Shown: positions 42,211-51,918 of the stretch, in pieces
How the letters are laid out: the number at the start of each line of letters is the position of its first letter
Position numbering within the stretch: the first letter of the stretch is position 1
Assembly (NCBI GenBank): GCA_019635735.1
Contig: JAHBYX010000001.1
Span: 620,001 to 684,000, forward strand
From: Mesorhizobium sp.
GTDB lineage: Bacteria > Pseudomonadota > Alphaproteobacteria > Rhizobiales > Rhizobiaceae
Length of the DNA stretch: 64,000 nucleotides
Reading direction: 5' to 3'
The notes under the pieces: generated by a model
Database searches by the model: none
What the model was told of the DNA's origin: nothing
Seen by the model: the letters and a program-made list of their open reading frames with translations, nothing else
Translations under genes and position numbers: made by a program

Positions 42211-43674
42211 ATGACCGCCCAGCCGAAAGCCTCGCACTACATCAACGGCCGCTTCGTCGAGGACGAAGGGGGCAAGGCGTTGCCGGTCATCTATCCGGCG
42301 ACGGGCGAGACGATCGCCACGCTGCATTCCGCCACGCCCAACATCGTCGAACTGGCGGTCGAGGCGGCGCGCGCGGCGCAGCCAGCCTGGGCGCGGCTCA
42401 AGCCCGTCGAGCGCGGCCGCATCCTGCGCCGCGCTTCCGACATTCTGCGCGCGCGCAATGCCGAGCTTGCCAGGCTGGAAACACTCGACACCGGCAAGGC
42501 GATCCAGGAGACGCTCGTCGCCGACCCGGCCTCGGCGGCCGACGCGCTGGAGTTCTTCGGCGGCGCGGTCGTCGCCTTCCACGGCGACCATGTCGATCTC
42601 GGCGGCCCCTTCGCCTATACCCGCCGCGAGGCGCTCGGCGTCTGCGTCGGCATCGGCGCCTGGAACTACCCGATCCAGGGCGCCGGCTGGAAATCGGCCC
42701 CGGCGCTGGCGATGGGCAATGCGATGGTGTTCAAGCCGTCGGAGAACACCCCGCTCTCCGCCCTCGCACTGGCAGAAATCTACACGGAGGCCGGCCTGCC
42801 CGACGGGCTGTTCAACGTCGTCCAGGGCTATGGCGATGTGGGTGCCGCGCTCGCCGGCCATCCGGTCGTGGCGAAGGTGTCGCTCACCGGCTCGGTGCCC
42901 ACCGGCAAGAAGGTGCTGGCGCTCGCCGGCTCGCAGATGAAACACGCGACGATGGAGCTCGGCGGCAAGTCGCCGCTCATCGTCTTCGACGACGCCGACC
43001 TAGAGAACGCTATCTCCGGCGCGATGCTCGGAAATTTCTACTCGACCGGTCAGGTCTGCTCCAACGGCACCCGCGTCTTCGTCCAGAAGGACCTGCACGG
43101 CCGCTTCGTTGACCGCCTGGTCGAGCGCACCAAGAAGATCCGTCTCGGCGATCCGCTCGATCCCGAGACCCAGATGGGCCCGCTCATCAACAAGGCGCAG
43201 CACGACAAGGTCATGGGCTATATCGAGATCGGCAGCAAGGAAGGCGCAACCCTCGCCGCCGGCGGCGGCGCGCCGAAGCTGCAGGGCTTCGAGAACGGGT
43301 TTTACGTCGAGCCGACGGTCTTCACCGGCGTGACGGACGACATGACCATCGCCCGCGAGGAAATCTTCGGCCCGGTGATGAGCGTGCTTTCGTTCGACGC
43401 CGAGGACGAGGTCGTGGCGCGCGCCAACGACACCGAGTTCGGTCTGTCGGCCGGCGTGTTCACCAAGGACATGGCCCGCGCCCATCGCGTCGCCGCGGAT
43501 CTTCAGGCCGGCACGCTGTGGATCAACCACTACAACCTCTCGCCGGTCGAAATCCCCTTCGGCGGCGCCAAGAGTTCCGGCATCGGCCGCGAGAACTCGC
43601 TGGAAGCGCTGCGTCACTACAGCCAGGTCAAGTCGGTCTATGTCGAGACGGGGAACGTCGAAAGTCCCTACTGA
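42211..43674 (+). CDS. betB: Betaine aldehyde dehydrogenase
   Basis: A 487-residue NAD(P)-dependent aldehyde dehydrogenase that completes glycine betaine synthesis. The cofactor motif [15 protein letters not shown] [11 protein letters not shown], the catalytic Glu in [18 protein letters not shown] and the nucleophile in [15 protein letters not shown] (Cys) are present. The C-terminus ([20 protein letters not shown]) is typical. The ATG follows GGGGAAGCCG. It is separated from betA by an antisense toxin-antitoxin pair, so unlike in Sinorhizobium it is probably not transcribed as one simple unit with betA. Confidence 0.95.
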   Translation: MTAQPKASHYINGRFVEDEGGKALPVIYPATGETIATLHSATPNIVELAVEAARAAQPAWARLKPVERGRILRRASDILRARNAELARLETLDTGKAIQETLVADPASAADALEFFGGAVVAFHGDHVDLGGPFAYTRREALGVCVGIGAWNYPIQGAGWKSAPALAMGNAMVFKPSENTPLSALALAEIYTEAGLPDGLFNVVQGYGDVGAALAGHPVVAKVSLTGSVPTGKKVLALAGSQMKHATMELGGKSPLIVFDDADLENAISGAMLGNFYSTGQVCSNGTRVFVQKDLHGRFVDRLVERTKKIRLGDPLDPETQMGPLINKAQHDKVMGYIEIGSKEGATLAAGGGAPKLQGFENGFYVEPTVFTGVTDDMTIAREEIFGPVMSVLSFDAEDEVVARANDTEFGLSAGVFTKDMARAHRVAADLQAGTLWINHYNLSPVEIPFGGAKSSGIGRENSLEALRHYSQVKSVYVETGNVESPY

Positions 43675-44249
43675 GCCTTCCTGCCCAGCGTGCGCATCGT
43701 CTCGAGCCATTCGGCGCGGCTTTCGGCCGAGCCCTCGACCATGCCGACGATCGACGAACGCACCGGCGAGACGCCGACGAAGTTGAGGATGTTACGCTTC
43801 AGGCTCCTCACCGAATGCGCGCCGAAATACCAGTTGTAGACGAAGGCCGGCATGCCCATCGTCACGACGAGGCGCGCCGACTTGCCCTTCCACAGGCCTG
43901 GCGACAGCGACCGGGCGCCCTTGTCGATGGCCACCCCCGGCCGTCCGACCTGCTCGAGGAAGGCCTTCAGAAGCGCGGGCATGTCGCCCAGCCACAGCGG
44001 ATAGACGACCACCAGGTGGTCGGCCCAGGCGATCGAGCCCGCGGCGTCGCTCAGCGGCTGCGGTACCGGACCATTCTCCCAGTCCTCGCGCCGCGTCAGC
44101 ACCGGAACGTCGAGTTCGCCGATCGAGAGCCGCCGAACCTCGTGCCCGCCGGCTTCCGCGCCGTCCGCATAGGCGGCCGCCAGCGCATGGACGAAGCGTT
44201 CGGGCCTCGGGTCGGGGTGGCCGTTTATGATGAGAACCTTTTTCGGCAT
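43668..44249 (-). CDS. NAD(P)H:quinone oxidoreductase/flavodoxin-like protein
   Basis: A 193-residue FMN-binding protein of the NQO1/MdaB flavodoxin-like family. The start [21 protein letters not shown] is the FMN phosphate-binding region. [27 protein letters not shown] and [20 protein letters not shown] are the quinone/flavin loops. It reduces quinones by two electrons in the cytosol. It is convergent with betB and the two coding regions overlap by seven bases. The upstream frame that stays open through 45716 is a shadow of the next gene. Confidence 0.87.
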   Translation of the reverse strand: MPKKVLIINGHPDPRPERFVHALAAAYADGAEAGGHEVRRLSIGELDVPVLTRREDWENGPVPQPLSDAAGSIAWADHLVVVYPLWLGDMPALLKAFLEQVGRPGVAIDKGARSLSPGLWKGKSARLVVTMGMPAFVYNWYFGAHSVRSLKRNILNFVGVSPVRSSIVGMVEGSAESRAEWLETMRTLGRKAQ

Positions 44250-44314
44250 TCGGCTTCGCTCCAGTTTGAAGCGAAGGTAGCGAACGGCCGTCAGTATGCC
44301 TTGCGTTCGATCAA

Positions 44315-46543
44315 CTACCCATATCGCTTCATATAGGCCGAAAGCGCGGTGACGATGTGGTAGAGGATGCTCGCGGGCGCATCCTTGGCGAGTGCCCTGC
44401 CGCGCTCGTCGATCAGGTCGATCCAGAGGCCCGAAGGCGCCGGATCGATGTGCCAGCGAAACAGCCGTCCGACGCGAGCCTCGATCTCCGGCTTCATGTC
44501 TGGGCCGCCGGTGTCGTCCAGCGCTATTGCCGCCTTGATCGCCTCGGTCTGCGGCCAGCTCCGCGAGGTGCGCTCGAGCGGAATTCCCTCGCGCGACACG
44601 GCGCCATAGGCGAGACCCGTCGCGCGGTTCAATCCATTGGCGATCGCCGAGGCGTAGAGTTTCCGCGCGAAGGCAACGAGATCCTTCTGGCCGCTCTTGT
44701 GTGCGAAGTCGACGAGCAGCGCCGCCCATTCGAAATGGTGTCCGGGCTCCGTCCACTGCCCCTTCTCGCCGGCAGCCGGCTTCCAGTCGTCGTCGAAATA
44801 TTCGCCGATCGTCCAGGAGTCCGCATCGAAGAAATGGCTGCGGAAGAGGTCGATGATTCGTGCCGCGCGGCGCAGATATTGCCGGTTGCCGGTCGCGTCG
44901 TACCAGGCGAGGAAGGCTTCCAGCAGATGCATGTGCGGGTTGGTGCGGCGCAGCCCCTCGCCCTGCGAGGTCTCCAGAAAGCCGCGCATGTTGCGGTCCT
45001 CCAGCCGTTCGTCGAGAAACGCGAACGTCGCCTCGCCGAGCGCCAGCGCACCGGCGTTTCCCGCGCGATGCGCATGCGCCAGCGCCAGAAGCACGCAGGC
45101 ATGGTCGTAGGCGTCCTCGGCAGCGTCGAGCACGGAGCCGTCGACGTCGAGCGTGCGAACCCAGCCGCCGTCCGCGGTTCGGCCCCTGGTGGCAATGAAG
45201 TCGACGCCGTGCGCGATCAAGCGCTCCGCCGGACCGGCCCAGCCATGGGTCTTGGCCACCGAGAAGGCGAAGATCTGCCGCGCCATCGTGCGCATCCGCT
45301 TGGGCCTCGGGATCGGCCGGCGGTCGAAGCCCATCGCCTCGTAATAGCCGCCGTAACGCTCGTCGATTGCCGCCGTCGACCACAGCGGCAGGGCTTCCTC
45401 GAACAGCCAGTGGCGCACGCGCGGCAGCCAGGCGCCGTTGGCGATTACCCGGTCCTGGGCGGGCGTGAACTTGGTTTCCAGCCGCCCGCTCTTCTCCAGC
45501 CGCTCGACGATCTTCTTGACGTTCTGGCTTTCCGACACCGGCGCGACGAAGGTCGCGTCCGGCGTCGCGACGATCGCCACGTCCTTCATGCCGATGACGG
45601 AGAGCAACCGCCCCTGGCTGCGCAGGTAGGAATTCTCCGTATCGATCGCGACCACGTCGCCGACGACGACATTGCCGTCCACGTCGGTCGGCGTCACCTC
45701 CAGCAGCGACTGCCACGAACCGAGGTCGTTCCAGCGGAAACCGGCCGGCACCATGGCGATGCCGGCGGTCTTCTCCATTATCGCATAGTCGACCGAGATC
45801 GACGGCACGGCCGAATAGACCTGCTGCGGCAGGTAGATGCCCGACACCTCCCGCGCCGCCTCCCGGCAGGCGGCCTCGGCCTGTCGCCAGATATCCGGCT
45901 GGAGCTTGAGGAAGGCCTCCCGCATCGCGCTCGCCCGGAAGAGGAACATGCCTGCGTTCCAGAAGAAGGTGCCGGCGGCGAGATAGGATTCCGCGGTCGC
46001 GAGGTCGGGCTTCTCGACGAAGCGGCGCACCGCGCGCACGTCGCCGTCGCCCTCGGCCTCGATATAGCCGTAGCCGATCTCCGGATGGGTCGGCCTGACG
46101 CCGAAGACCACGAGTTGTCCCGCCTCGGCGGCCGGCACGCCCTTCTCGATCGTCTCCCAGAACTGGCGATCGGTGGAGATCGAATGGTCGGACGGCACGA
46201 CAAGCGCGAGCCCGTCGCCCTTCTCCAGCACCAGCACAGCCGCGACGGCCACCGCCACCGCCGTGTTGCGGCCCATCGGCTCGAACACGGCCATGCCGCC
46301 GCCGAGGTCGAGCCCGGCCAGATCGTCGCGCACGCGCTCGGCATGCCGCTCCGAGGCGATCAGGCTCACCGGCGCCTCGCCCGCCGTGCGCGCACGAAGG
46401 CGGCGGATGGTGCGCACCAGCATCGAGCCGTCGCCGGAGAGGTCGTGGAACTGTTTCGGATTGTCCTCGCGCGACAGCGGCCAGAGCCGCGAGCCGACGC
46501 CGCCGCTCATCACGAAACAGGAGATCGGGACGGCCGTCGTCAT
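44315..46543 (-). CDS. Mannose-1-phosphate guanylyltransferase fused to an AGE-type epimerase/isomerase
   Basis: A 742-residue fusion protein. Residues about 1-350 are a sugar-phosphate nucleotidyltransferase: CFVMSGGVGSRLWPLSREDN (residues 9-28), PSDH at 117-120 and FVEKP at 175-179. They are followed by the usual linker, but the C-terminal type II phosphomannose-isomerase cupin is absent. Instead residues about 375-742 form an N-acylglucosamine 2-epimerase-like alpha/alpha barrel (GWAGPAERLIAHGVDF, GLRRTNPHMHLLEA, GHHFEWAALLVDFA, RSWPQTEAIKAA). It overlaps nothing downstream and starts one base after the phosphomannomutase stop. It probably makes GDP-mannose, with the barrel supplying mannose 6-phosphate (inference). 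Confidence 0.9.
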   Translation of the reverse strand: MTTAVPISCFVMSGGVGSRLWPLSREDNPKQFHDLSGDGSMLVRTIRRLRARTAGEAPVSLIASERHAERVRDDLAGLDLGGGMAVFEPMGRNTAVAVAVAAVLVLEKGDGLALVVPSDHSISTDRQFWETIEKGVPAAEAGQLVVFGVRPTHPEIGYGYIEAEGDGDVRAVRRFVEKPDLATAESYLAAGTFFWNAGMFLFRASAMREAFLKLQPDIWRQAEAACREAAREVSGIYLPQQVYSAVPSISVDYAIMEKTAGIAMVPAGFRWNDLGSWQSLLEVTPTDVDGNVVVGDVVAIDTENSYLRSQGRLLSVIGMKDVAIVATPDATFVAPVSESQNVKKIVERLEKSGRLETKFTPAQDRVIANGAWLPRVRHWLFEEALPLWSTAAIDERYGGYYEAMGFDRRPIPRPKRMRTMARQIFAFSVAKTHGWAGPAERLIAHGVDFIATRGRTADGGWVRTLDVDGSVLDAAEDAYDHACVLLALAHAHRAGNAGALALGEATFAFLDERLEDRNMRGFLETSQGEGLRRTNPHMHLLEAFLAWYDATGNRQYLRRAARIIDLFRSHFFDADSWTIGEYFDDDWKPAAGEKGQWTEPGHHFEWAALLVDFAHKSGQKDLVAFARKLYASAIANGLNRATGLAYGAVSREGIPLERTSRSWPQTEAIKAAIALDDTGGPDMKPEIEARVGRLFRWHIDPAPSGLWIDLIDERGRALAKDAPASILYHIVTALSAYMKRYG

Positions 46544-46544
46544 C

Positions 46545-48080
46545 TCAGATCGACTGGTTGTAGGCGCCGACTTCGGGGTTTTCCCGCAGCACGGCATCGA
46601 CGGCAAAGAACATCTGGCGCTTGCGCTCTTCCGAAACGGGGCTTTCGACCACGACAACCAGCTCCGGCTTGTTCGACGAGGCGCGCACCAGGCCCCAGGT
46701 GCCGTCCTCGGCAACGACGCGCACGCCGTTGACCGTGACGAGGTCGGCGATCTTCTGGCCGGCGACCTTCTCGCCCTTCTCTCGCATCGCCTGGAAGCGC
46801 TTCACGACGCGATCCGCCACGTCGTATTTCACCTCGTCGGCACAGTGCGGCGACATGGTCGGCGAGCCGAAGGTCAGCGGCAGGTCGCGGTAGAGATCGG
46901 CCATCGACTTTTGCGGATTTCGGTCGAGCATGCGGCAGACCGCGATCGCCGTGACCAGCCCGTCGTCGTAGCCGCGGCCGATCGGCGGATTGAAGAAGAA
47001 GTGCCCCGATTTCTCGAAGCCGGCAATCGCGTCGAGCTCCTTCACCCGGCGCTTGATGTGCGAATGGCCGGTCTTCCAGTAGTCGGTAACCGCCCCGTTC
47101 GCCTTCAGCACCGGATCGGTCATGAACAGCCCGGTCGACTTCACGTCAACCACGAAGCGCGAGCCCGGATACGCGCCCGAAATGTCGCGGGCGAGCATCA
47201 CGCCCACCTTGTCGGCGAAGATCTCGCTGCCCTCGTCGTCGACCACGCCGCAGCGGTCGCCGTCGCCGTCGAAGCCGAGGCCGACATCGGCGCCGGTGCG
47301 CAGCACCTCGTCGCGGATGGCGTGCAGCATCTTCATGTCTTCGGGATTGGGATTGTAGCTGGGGAAGGTGTGGTCGAGCTCGACGTCGAGCGGCACCACC
47401 TCGCAGCCGATCGCCTCCAGCATCTGCGGCGCGAAGGCGCCCGCCGTGCCGTTGCCGCAGGCCGCGACGACCTTGAGCTTGCGCGCGATCCTCACGCCCT
47501 TCGCCAGGTCGGCCAGATAAATCTCGCGGAAGTTCTCGACGAATTCGTATGAGCCGCTGCCTACGAGATCGAAGACGCCGGTCAGAACAATGTGCTTCAG
47601 CTCGGCCATCTCGTCCGGCCCGAAAGTCAGGGGCCGCTGCGACCCCATCTTCACCCCGGTCCAGCCGTTCTCGTTGTGCGAGGCCGTGACCATCGCGACG
47701 GAGGGACAGTCGAGCGCGAACTGGGCGAAATAGGCCATCGGCGAGAGCGCCAGGCCTATATCCTTCACCTGTGCGCCCGCGGCCATCAGGCCCGTCGTCA
47801 GCGCAAGCTTGATCGACAGCGAATAGGAACGGAAGTCGTGGCCGACGACGACGCCCGGCGCGATGCCCTGACGGCGGATCATCGTGCCCAACCCCATGCC
47901 CAGCGCCTGCACGCCGACCAGATTTAGCTCCGGCGCCCTGTCGGAAGCCGGATGGCCGAACCACCAGCGCGCGTCATATTCGCGGAAGCCCGTAGGCTTC
48001 ACCAGCGGCGTCGTCTCGAATTCGAAGGTGTTCGGCCGCGCCTCGGCCACCGGTTTGAACGTCACGCGGTGCAACTCCAC
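46545..48080 (-). CDS. Phosphomannomutase/phosphoglucomutase
   Basis: A 511-residue alpha-D-phosphohexomutase that interconverts mannose 6- and 1-phosphate (and often glucose phosphates). The phosphoserine loop is MVTASHNENGWTG (about residues 130-142), the metal site is GFDGDGDRCG, the sugar-binding loop is GFEKSGHFFF and the phosphate-binding region is VRASSNKPELVVVVES. It is one base upstream of the guanylyltransferase-epimerase fusion, forming a GDP-mannose unit for exopolysaccharide or lipopolysaccharide synthesis. Rhizobial names for related genes include exoC and noeK; I do not assign one. Confidence 0.92.
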   Translation of the reverse strand: MELHRVTFKPVAEARPNTFEFETTPLVKPTGFREYDARWWFGHPASDRAPELNLVGVQALGMGLGTMIRRQGIAPGVVVGHDFRSYSLSIKLALTTGLMAAGAQVKDIGLALSPMAYFAQFALDCPSVAMVTASHNENGWTGVKMGSQRPLTFGPDEMAELKHIVLTGVFDLVGSGSYEFVENFREIYLADLAKGVRIARKLKVVAACGNGTAGAFAPQMLEAIGCEVVPLDVELDHTFPSYNPNPEDMKMLHAIRDEVLRTGADVGLGFDGDGDRCGVVDDEGSEIFADKVGVMLARDISGAYPGSRFVVDVKSTGLFMTDPVLKANGAVTDYWKTGHSHIKRRVKELDAIAGFEKSGHFFFNPPIGRGYDDGLVTAIAVCRMLDRNPQKSMADLYRDLPLTFGSPTMSPHCADEVKYDVADRVVKRFQAMREKGEKVAGQKIADLVTVNGVRVVAEDGTWGLVRASSNKPELVVVVESPVSEERKRQMFFAVDAVLRENPEVGAYNQSI

Positions 48081-48166
48081 ATCATCGTGCGGCGAGCGCC
48101 GTACGGCCCTCTCCGACGTGGCGGATGCTAGCGGCGAAATCGCAAGAAATCGTTTCGCGAATGCGC

Positions 48167-48195
48167 TTGCAGGTTCGGGGGGTGAACGTTATAAG
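48167..48195 (+). promoter_or_regulatory. Promoter of tRNA-Pro
   Basis: TTGCAG (48167-48172) and TATAAG (48190-48195) are exactly 17 bases apart; the tRNA begins 16 bases after the -10. Confidence 0.6.
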
Positions 48196-48211
48196 CCCGC
48201 GGTCTGGTTCA

Positions 48212-48288
48212 CGGAGTGTAGCGCAGCCTGGTAGCGCACCTCGTTCGGGACGAGGGGGTCGCAGGTTCAAATCCTGCCACTCCGACCA
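48212..48288 (+). tRNA. tRNA-Pro (anticodon CGG)
   Basis: A 77-base cloverleaf with paired acceptor arms CGGAGTG and CACTCCG, D arm AGCGCAGCCTGGTAGCGC, anticodon stem CCTCG/CGAGG around loop TTCGGGA (anticodon CGG at 48246-48248), and T arm CAGGTTCAAATCCTG. CCA is encoded at the end (48286-48288). A GAAATTT/AAATTTC hairpin follows at 48289-48307 and may aid termination or processing. Confidence 0.95.
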
Positions 48289-48308
48289 GAAATTTTCCCG
48301 AAATTTCC

Positions 48309-49946
48309 TCAGCCTATCCGCAGAACGGCCGCTCCCAGCGGAGCGAGTGCGAGATGCTTGCCGCCCGACATCTCGGCGTGGCCCGGCAGATGGAGCTTTT
48401 TCAGGTCGCCGATCCTGGCGGGTCGCTTCCAGTTCTTCTGCTCGCGCCGGAAATTGAACAGGCACAGCAGCCGCTCGCCGCCCTCCTCGCGCTCGAAGGC
48501 CAGCACGTGGTCGTCCTTGCCGACGAATCGGATCGAGCCGCTCGCCAGCGCCTTGTGCTTCTTTCGGAAGGCCAGCATTTCGCGATAGTGCGCCAGCACC
48601 GTGCCGGTTCCGCCTTGCCGGTCGACGGCGCGGGCGAGATGCGTTGCCGGTACCGGCAGCCAGGGTTTCGCCGTCGAGAAGCCACCATTGCGCAGGTCGC
48701 CGCTCCACGGCATCGGCGTGCGGCAGCCGTCGCGGCCCTTGAAGCCCGGCCAGAAGCGGATACCGTAGGGATCGCGCAGGTCCTCGAAGGCGATCTCCGC
48801 TTCCTCCAGCCCGAGTTCCTCGCCCTGGTAGAGGCAGATCGAGCCGCGCAGGCAGGCGAGCAGCGTCAGCGCGAACTTTGCCACCCGGTCGGGGTCGTCG
48901 CCCGGCTTGGCGAAGCGCGAGACATGCCGGCGCACGTCGTGGTTGGAAAAGGCCCAGCAGACCCAGCCGTCCTTCACCGTCGCCTCGAAGTCGCCGACGC
49001 GGCGGCGGATATGCGCCGGGTCGAAATCCTCGGCCAGGAGGTCGAACGTGTAGCACATGTTGAGCTTGTCGCCGCCCTCGGTATAGGCCGAGACCGTCTT
49101 CAGCGATCGCTCTCCGTCGCCCACTTCGCCGACCGCCGCCCGGCCCTCGTATTCGTTCAGCACGCGCCGGAATTCCCTCAGGAACGCGACGTTCTCGGGC
49201 TGCGTCTTGTCGTAGAGGTGGTCCTGATAGCCATAGGGGTTGGTCTCCGGCACGTCGCCCGTACGGGCGCGGTTGGAGGGCGGATTGTTGCGCAGCTTGC
49301 GGTCGTGGAAATAGTGGTTCACCGCATCTAGCCTGAAGCCGTCGACGCCGCGGTCGAGCCAGAAGCGGGCGGTGTCGAGAACGGCCTGCCTCACCTCCGG
49401 ATTGTGGAAGTTGAGATCGGGCTGCGAGGTCAGGAACGTGTGCATGTAGTACTGCCGGCGCACGGTGTCCCATTCCCAGGCCGGCCCGCCGAAGATCGAC
49501 AGCCAGTTGTTGGGCGCGGTTCCGTCCGGCTTGGCGTCGGCCCAGACGTACCAATCGGCCTTGTCGCTGTCGCGCGAGGCGCGGCTCTGGCGGAACCAGG
49601 CGTGCTGATCCGACGTGTGCGACAGCACGAGGTCGATGATGACTTTGAGGCCCCGCCTGTGCGCCTCCTCGAGAAAGCGGTCGAAGTCCTGCAGCGTGCC
49701 GAACAGCGGGTCGACGTCGCAATAATCCGACACGTCGTAGCCCATGTCGGCCATCGGCGAGCGGAAGAAGGGCGACAACCAGATCGCGTCGACGCCGAGC
49801 GAGGCGATGTGGTCGAGCCGCTCCGTTGCGCCGGCGAGGTCGCCGACGCCGTCGCCGTTCGAGTCCTGGAAGGAGCGCGGATAGATCTGGTAGAGCACCC
49901 CGCCGCGCCACCAGTCCGGGTTCTGCGCGGTCCGCTTCTCAGTCAT
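48309..49946 (-). CDS. GH13 alpha-glucosidase
   Basis: A 545-residue glycoside hydrolase family 13 enzyme of the oligo-1,6-glucosidase/alpha-glucosidase type. The start WWRGGVLYQIYPRSFQDSNG, the region IIDLVLSHTSDQHAWF, the nucleophile Asp in DGFRLDAVNHYFHD, the acid/base Glu in AVGEVGDGE and the FSNHDVRRH motif are all present. It has no signal peptide and is cytosolic, probably trimming maltooligosaccharides or sucrose-like disaccharides. Its ATG at 49946 lies eight bases inside the end of glgX, so the two are translationally coupled in a glycogen-breakdown unit. Confidence 0.9.
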   Translation of the reverse strand: MTEKRTAQNPDWWRGGVLYQIYPRSFQDSNGDGVGDLAGATERLDHIASLGVDAIWLSPFFRSPMADMGYDVSDYCDVDPLFGTLQDFDRFLEEAHRRGLKVIIDLVLSHTSDQHAWFRQSRASRDSDKADWYVWADAKPDGTAPNNWLSIFGGPAWEWDTVRRQYYMHTFLTSQPDLNFHNPEVRQAVLDTARFWLDRGVDGFRLDAVNHYFHDRKLRNNPPSNRARTGDVPETNPYGYQDHLYDKTQPENVAFLREFRRVLNEYEGRAAVGEVGDGERSLKTVSAYTEGGDKLNMCYTFDLLAEDFDPAHIRRRVGDFEATVKDGWVCWAFSNHDVRRHVSRFAKPGDDPDRVAKFALTLLACLRGSICLYQGEELGLEEAEIAFEDLRDPYGIRFWPGFKGRDGCRTPMPWSGDLRNGGFSTAKPWLPVPATHLARAVDRQGGTGTVLAHYREMLAFRKKHKALASGSIRFVGKDDHVLAFEREEGGERLLCLFNFRREQKNWKRPARIGDLKKLHLPGHAEMSGGKHLALAPLGAAVLRIG

Positions 49947-51918
49947 CGGTCGCCTCTTCGACAAGAATTGCCACGGATCGCCCTTCGAGCCGGACCGTAC
50001 CGCCCGCCGGCACCGTCATCACCGGAACCGGCGTCACGTCCCGCCACACATGTCCGTCACGAGCCACCGGCGCGAAGGCAACCGCGCGGCGGTCGGCATC
50101 GAACAGCGCCGCCACGCGCGGCCGGCCCGGCTGGGCCATTACCATAGCGATGCGTCGGTTGTCCGGCTGGTGCCAATGCGCCTCGGTCATCGGCGTCCAG
50201 TCGGTCCACAGCCATTCGGCGGTTCCGCCGTCCCCGCCCGCGGGTTCGAAGAAGTCGGGCGCGTCCAGTCCGAGCGAGGTCCGCAGTCGCGAGAGCGCGG
50301 CCGCGAAGTCCTCCAGCGCCTTGTCCCTGCCCGTCCAGTCCAGCCAGGTGATCTCGTTGTCCTGCGCGTAGGCGTTGTTGTTGCCGTGCTGCGTTCGGCC
50401 GAACTCGTCGCCGGCGGTCAGAAGTATCGTGCCGCGCGACAGGAACAGTGTCGCGAGCATGGCGTGCACGTCATTCCGGCGCGCGGCCAGGATCTTGGCA
50501 TCGTCCGAGGGCCCCTCGACGCCGTGGTTCCACGAGAGATTCTCGTCGTGGCCGTCGCGGTTGTCCTCGCCGTTGGCCTCGTTGTGCTTGTGTCCGTAGG
50601 CGGTCATGTCGGCCAGCGTCATGCCGTCATGGGCGGCGATGAAATTGACGCTGCGCGTCGCGCCGATCCCTTCCCCGCCGAAGATATCGGACGAGCCTGC
50701 CAGCCGCGTCGCAAGTGTTCCCACCATACCCCGATCGCCGCGCCAGTAGCGGCGGACGTCGTCGCGGTAGCGGTCGTTCCATTCCAGCCAGCGGCCGGAG
50801 AAATTGCCGAGATTGTAGCCGCCCGGCCCGATGTCCCAGGGCTCGGCGATCAGCACGCGGTCGGCCAGCACGGGGTCGGTCTCGATCGCGCGCAGCGTTT
50901 CGGCCTTCGGATCGAAACCGTCGGCCGTGCGTCCGAGGACCGGCGCGAGGTCGAAGCGGAAGCCGTCGACGCCCGCCTGCAGCACGAAATGGCGCAGCGA
51001 GGCGAGGATCAGTTCGCGCACGCGCGGATGGTCGCAGGCGAGCGTGTGGCCGCAGCCGGTGTCGTTGACCAGCGAGCCGTCCGGCGCGTGGCGATAGTAG
51101 GCCCGCGCGTCCAGCCCGCGCAGCGACAGCGTCGGGCCGAGGATGTCGCTCTCGCCGGTGTGGTTGAAGACGAGGTCGAGGATGACGCCGATGCCCGCGG
51201 CCCTCAGCGCCGCAACCATGTCGCGCAGCTCCGCGATTCCGCCCGGCGCAAGGCGTGGGTCCAGCGCCATGAACGACACCGGATTGTAGCCCCAGGCATT
51301 GCGCAGCCCCAGCGGCGGCAGGTGCCGCTCGTCGATCCAGGCGGTGATGGGCATCAGCTCGACCGCCGACACGCCGAGCTTCGTCAGGTGATCGATCACC
51401 GCCGGGTACGCGAGCGCGGCGATCGTGCCCCGTACTTCGTCCGGCAGATCCGGATGCAGCATGGTGAAGGCGCGGACGTTGATCTCGTAGATCAGCCCGC
51501 CCGGCGCAAACAGCGGCGGCTGCGGCGCCACCGGAGCCGGCAGGTTCGTCACCACGGCCTTGGGCATCATCGGCGCGGTGTCGGTCTGCTGCCAGCGCGG
51601 CGCGGCCAGCAACGCGTTGTAGCGATAGGGCCAGTCGACCGCGACGGCATAGGGATCCATCAGCAGCTTCGACGGATCGAACCAGAGCCCGTTCGGCGGA
51701 TTGTAGATCCCGTCGGCGCGGAAGCCGTAGCGCTGGCCGGCGCCGACGTGCTGCACCTTCCCCGAGAATACCCCCTCGCCATCCCAGGCGAGTTCGATCC
51801 GGGCCGTCTCGCGCGAGCCGTCGGCGTCGAACAGGCAGACCCACACCCGTTCGGCCGCCGAAGACCAGACCGCGAACTCCGTCGCCGATCCGTCCGGTCG
51901 TGCTCCAAGTGCCGTCAT
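49939..51918 (-). CDS. glgX: Glycogen debranching enzyme
   Basis: A 659-residue isoamylase-type GH13 enzyme that cleaves alpha-1,6 branches of glycogen already shortened by GlgP. The N-terminal CBM48 domain (ATEFAVWSSAAERVWVCLFD) precedes the barrel with VILDLVFNHTGES, the nucleophile Asp in DGFRFDLAPVLGR, Glu in VLIAEPWDIGPGGY and NFIAAHDGMTLADM. The HGNNNAYAQDNEITWLDW segment is typical of GlgX. The TetR-SRPBCC cassette separates it from the rest of the glycogen operon, from which it is normally not so distant in rhizobia. Confidence 0.95.
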   Translation of the reverse strand: MTALGARPDGSATEFAVWSSAAERVWVCLFDADGSRETARIELAWDGEGVFSGKVQHVGAGQRYGFRADGIYNPPNGLWFDPSKLLMDPYAVAVDWPYRYNALLAAPRWQQTDTAPMMPKAVVTNLPAPVAPQPPLFAPGGLIYEINVRAFTMLHPDLPDEVRGTIAALAYPAVIDHLTKLGVSAVELMPITAWIDERHLPPLGLRNAWGYNPVSFMALDPRLAPGGIAELRDMVAALRAAGIGVILDLVFNHTGESDILGPTLSLRGLDARAYYRHAPDGSLVNDTGCGHTLACDHPRVRELILASLRHFVLQAGVDGFRFDLAPVLGRTADGFDPKAETLRAIETDPVLADRVLIAEPWDIGPGGYNLGNFSGRWLEWNDRYRDDVRRYWRGDRGMVGTLATRLAGSSDIFGGEGIGATRSVNFIAAHDGMTLADMTAYGHKHNEANGEDNRDGHDENLSWNHGVEGPSDDAKILAARRNDVHAMLATLFLSRGTILLTAGDEFGRTQHGNNNAYAQDNEITWLDWTGRDKALEDFAAALSRLRTSLGLDAPDFFEPAGGDGGTAEWLWTDWTPMTEAHWHQPDNRRIAMVMAQPGRPRVAALFDADRRAVAFAPVARDGHVWRDVTPVPVMTVPAGGTVRLEGRSVAILVEEATDD

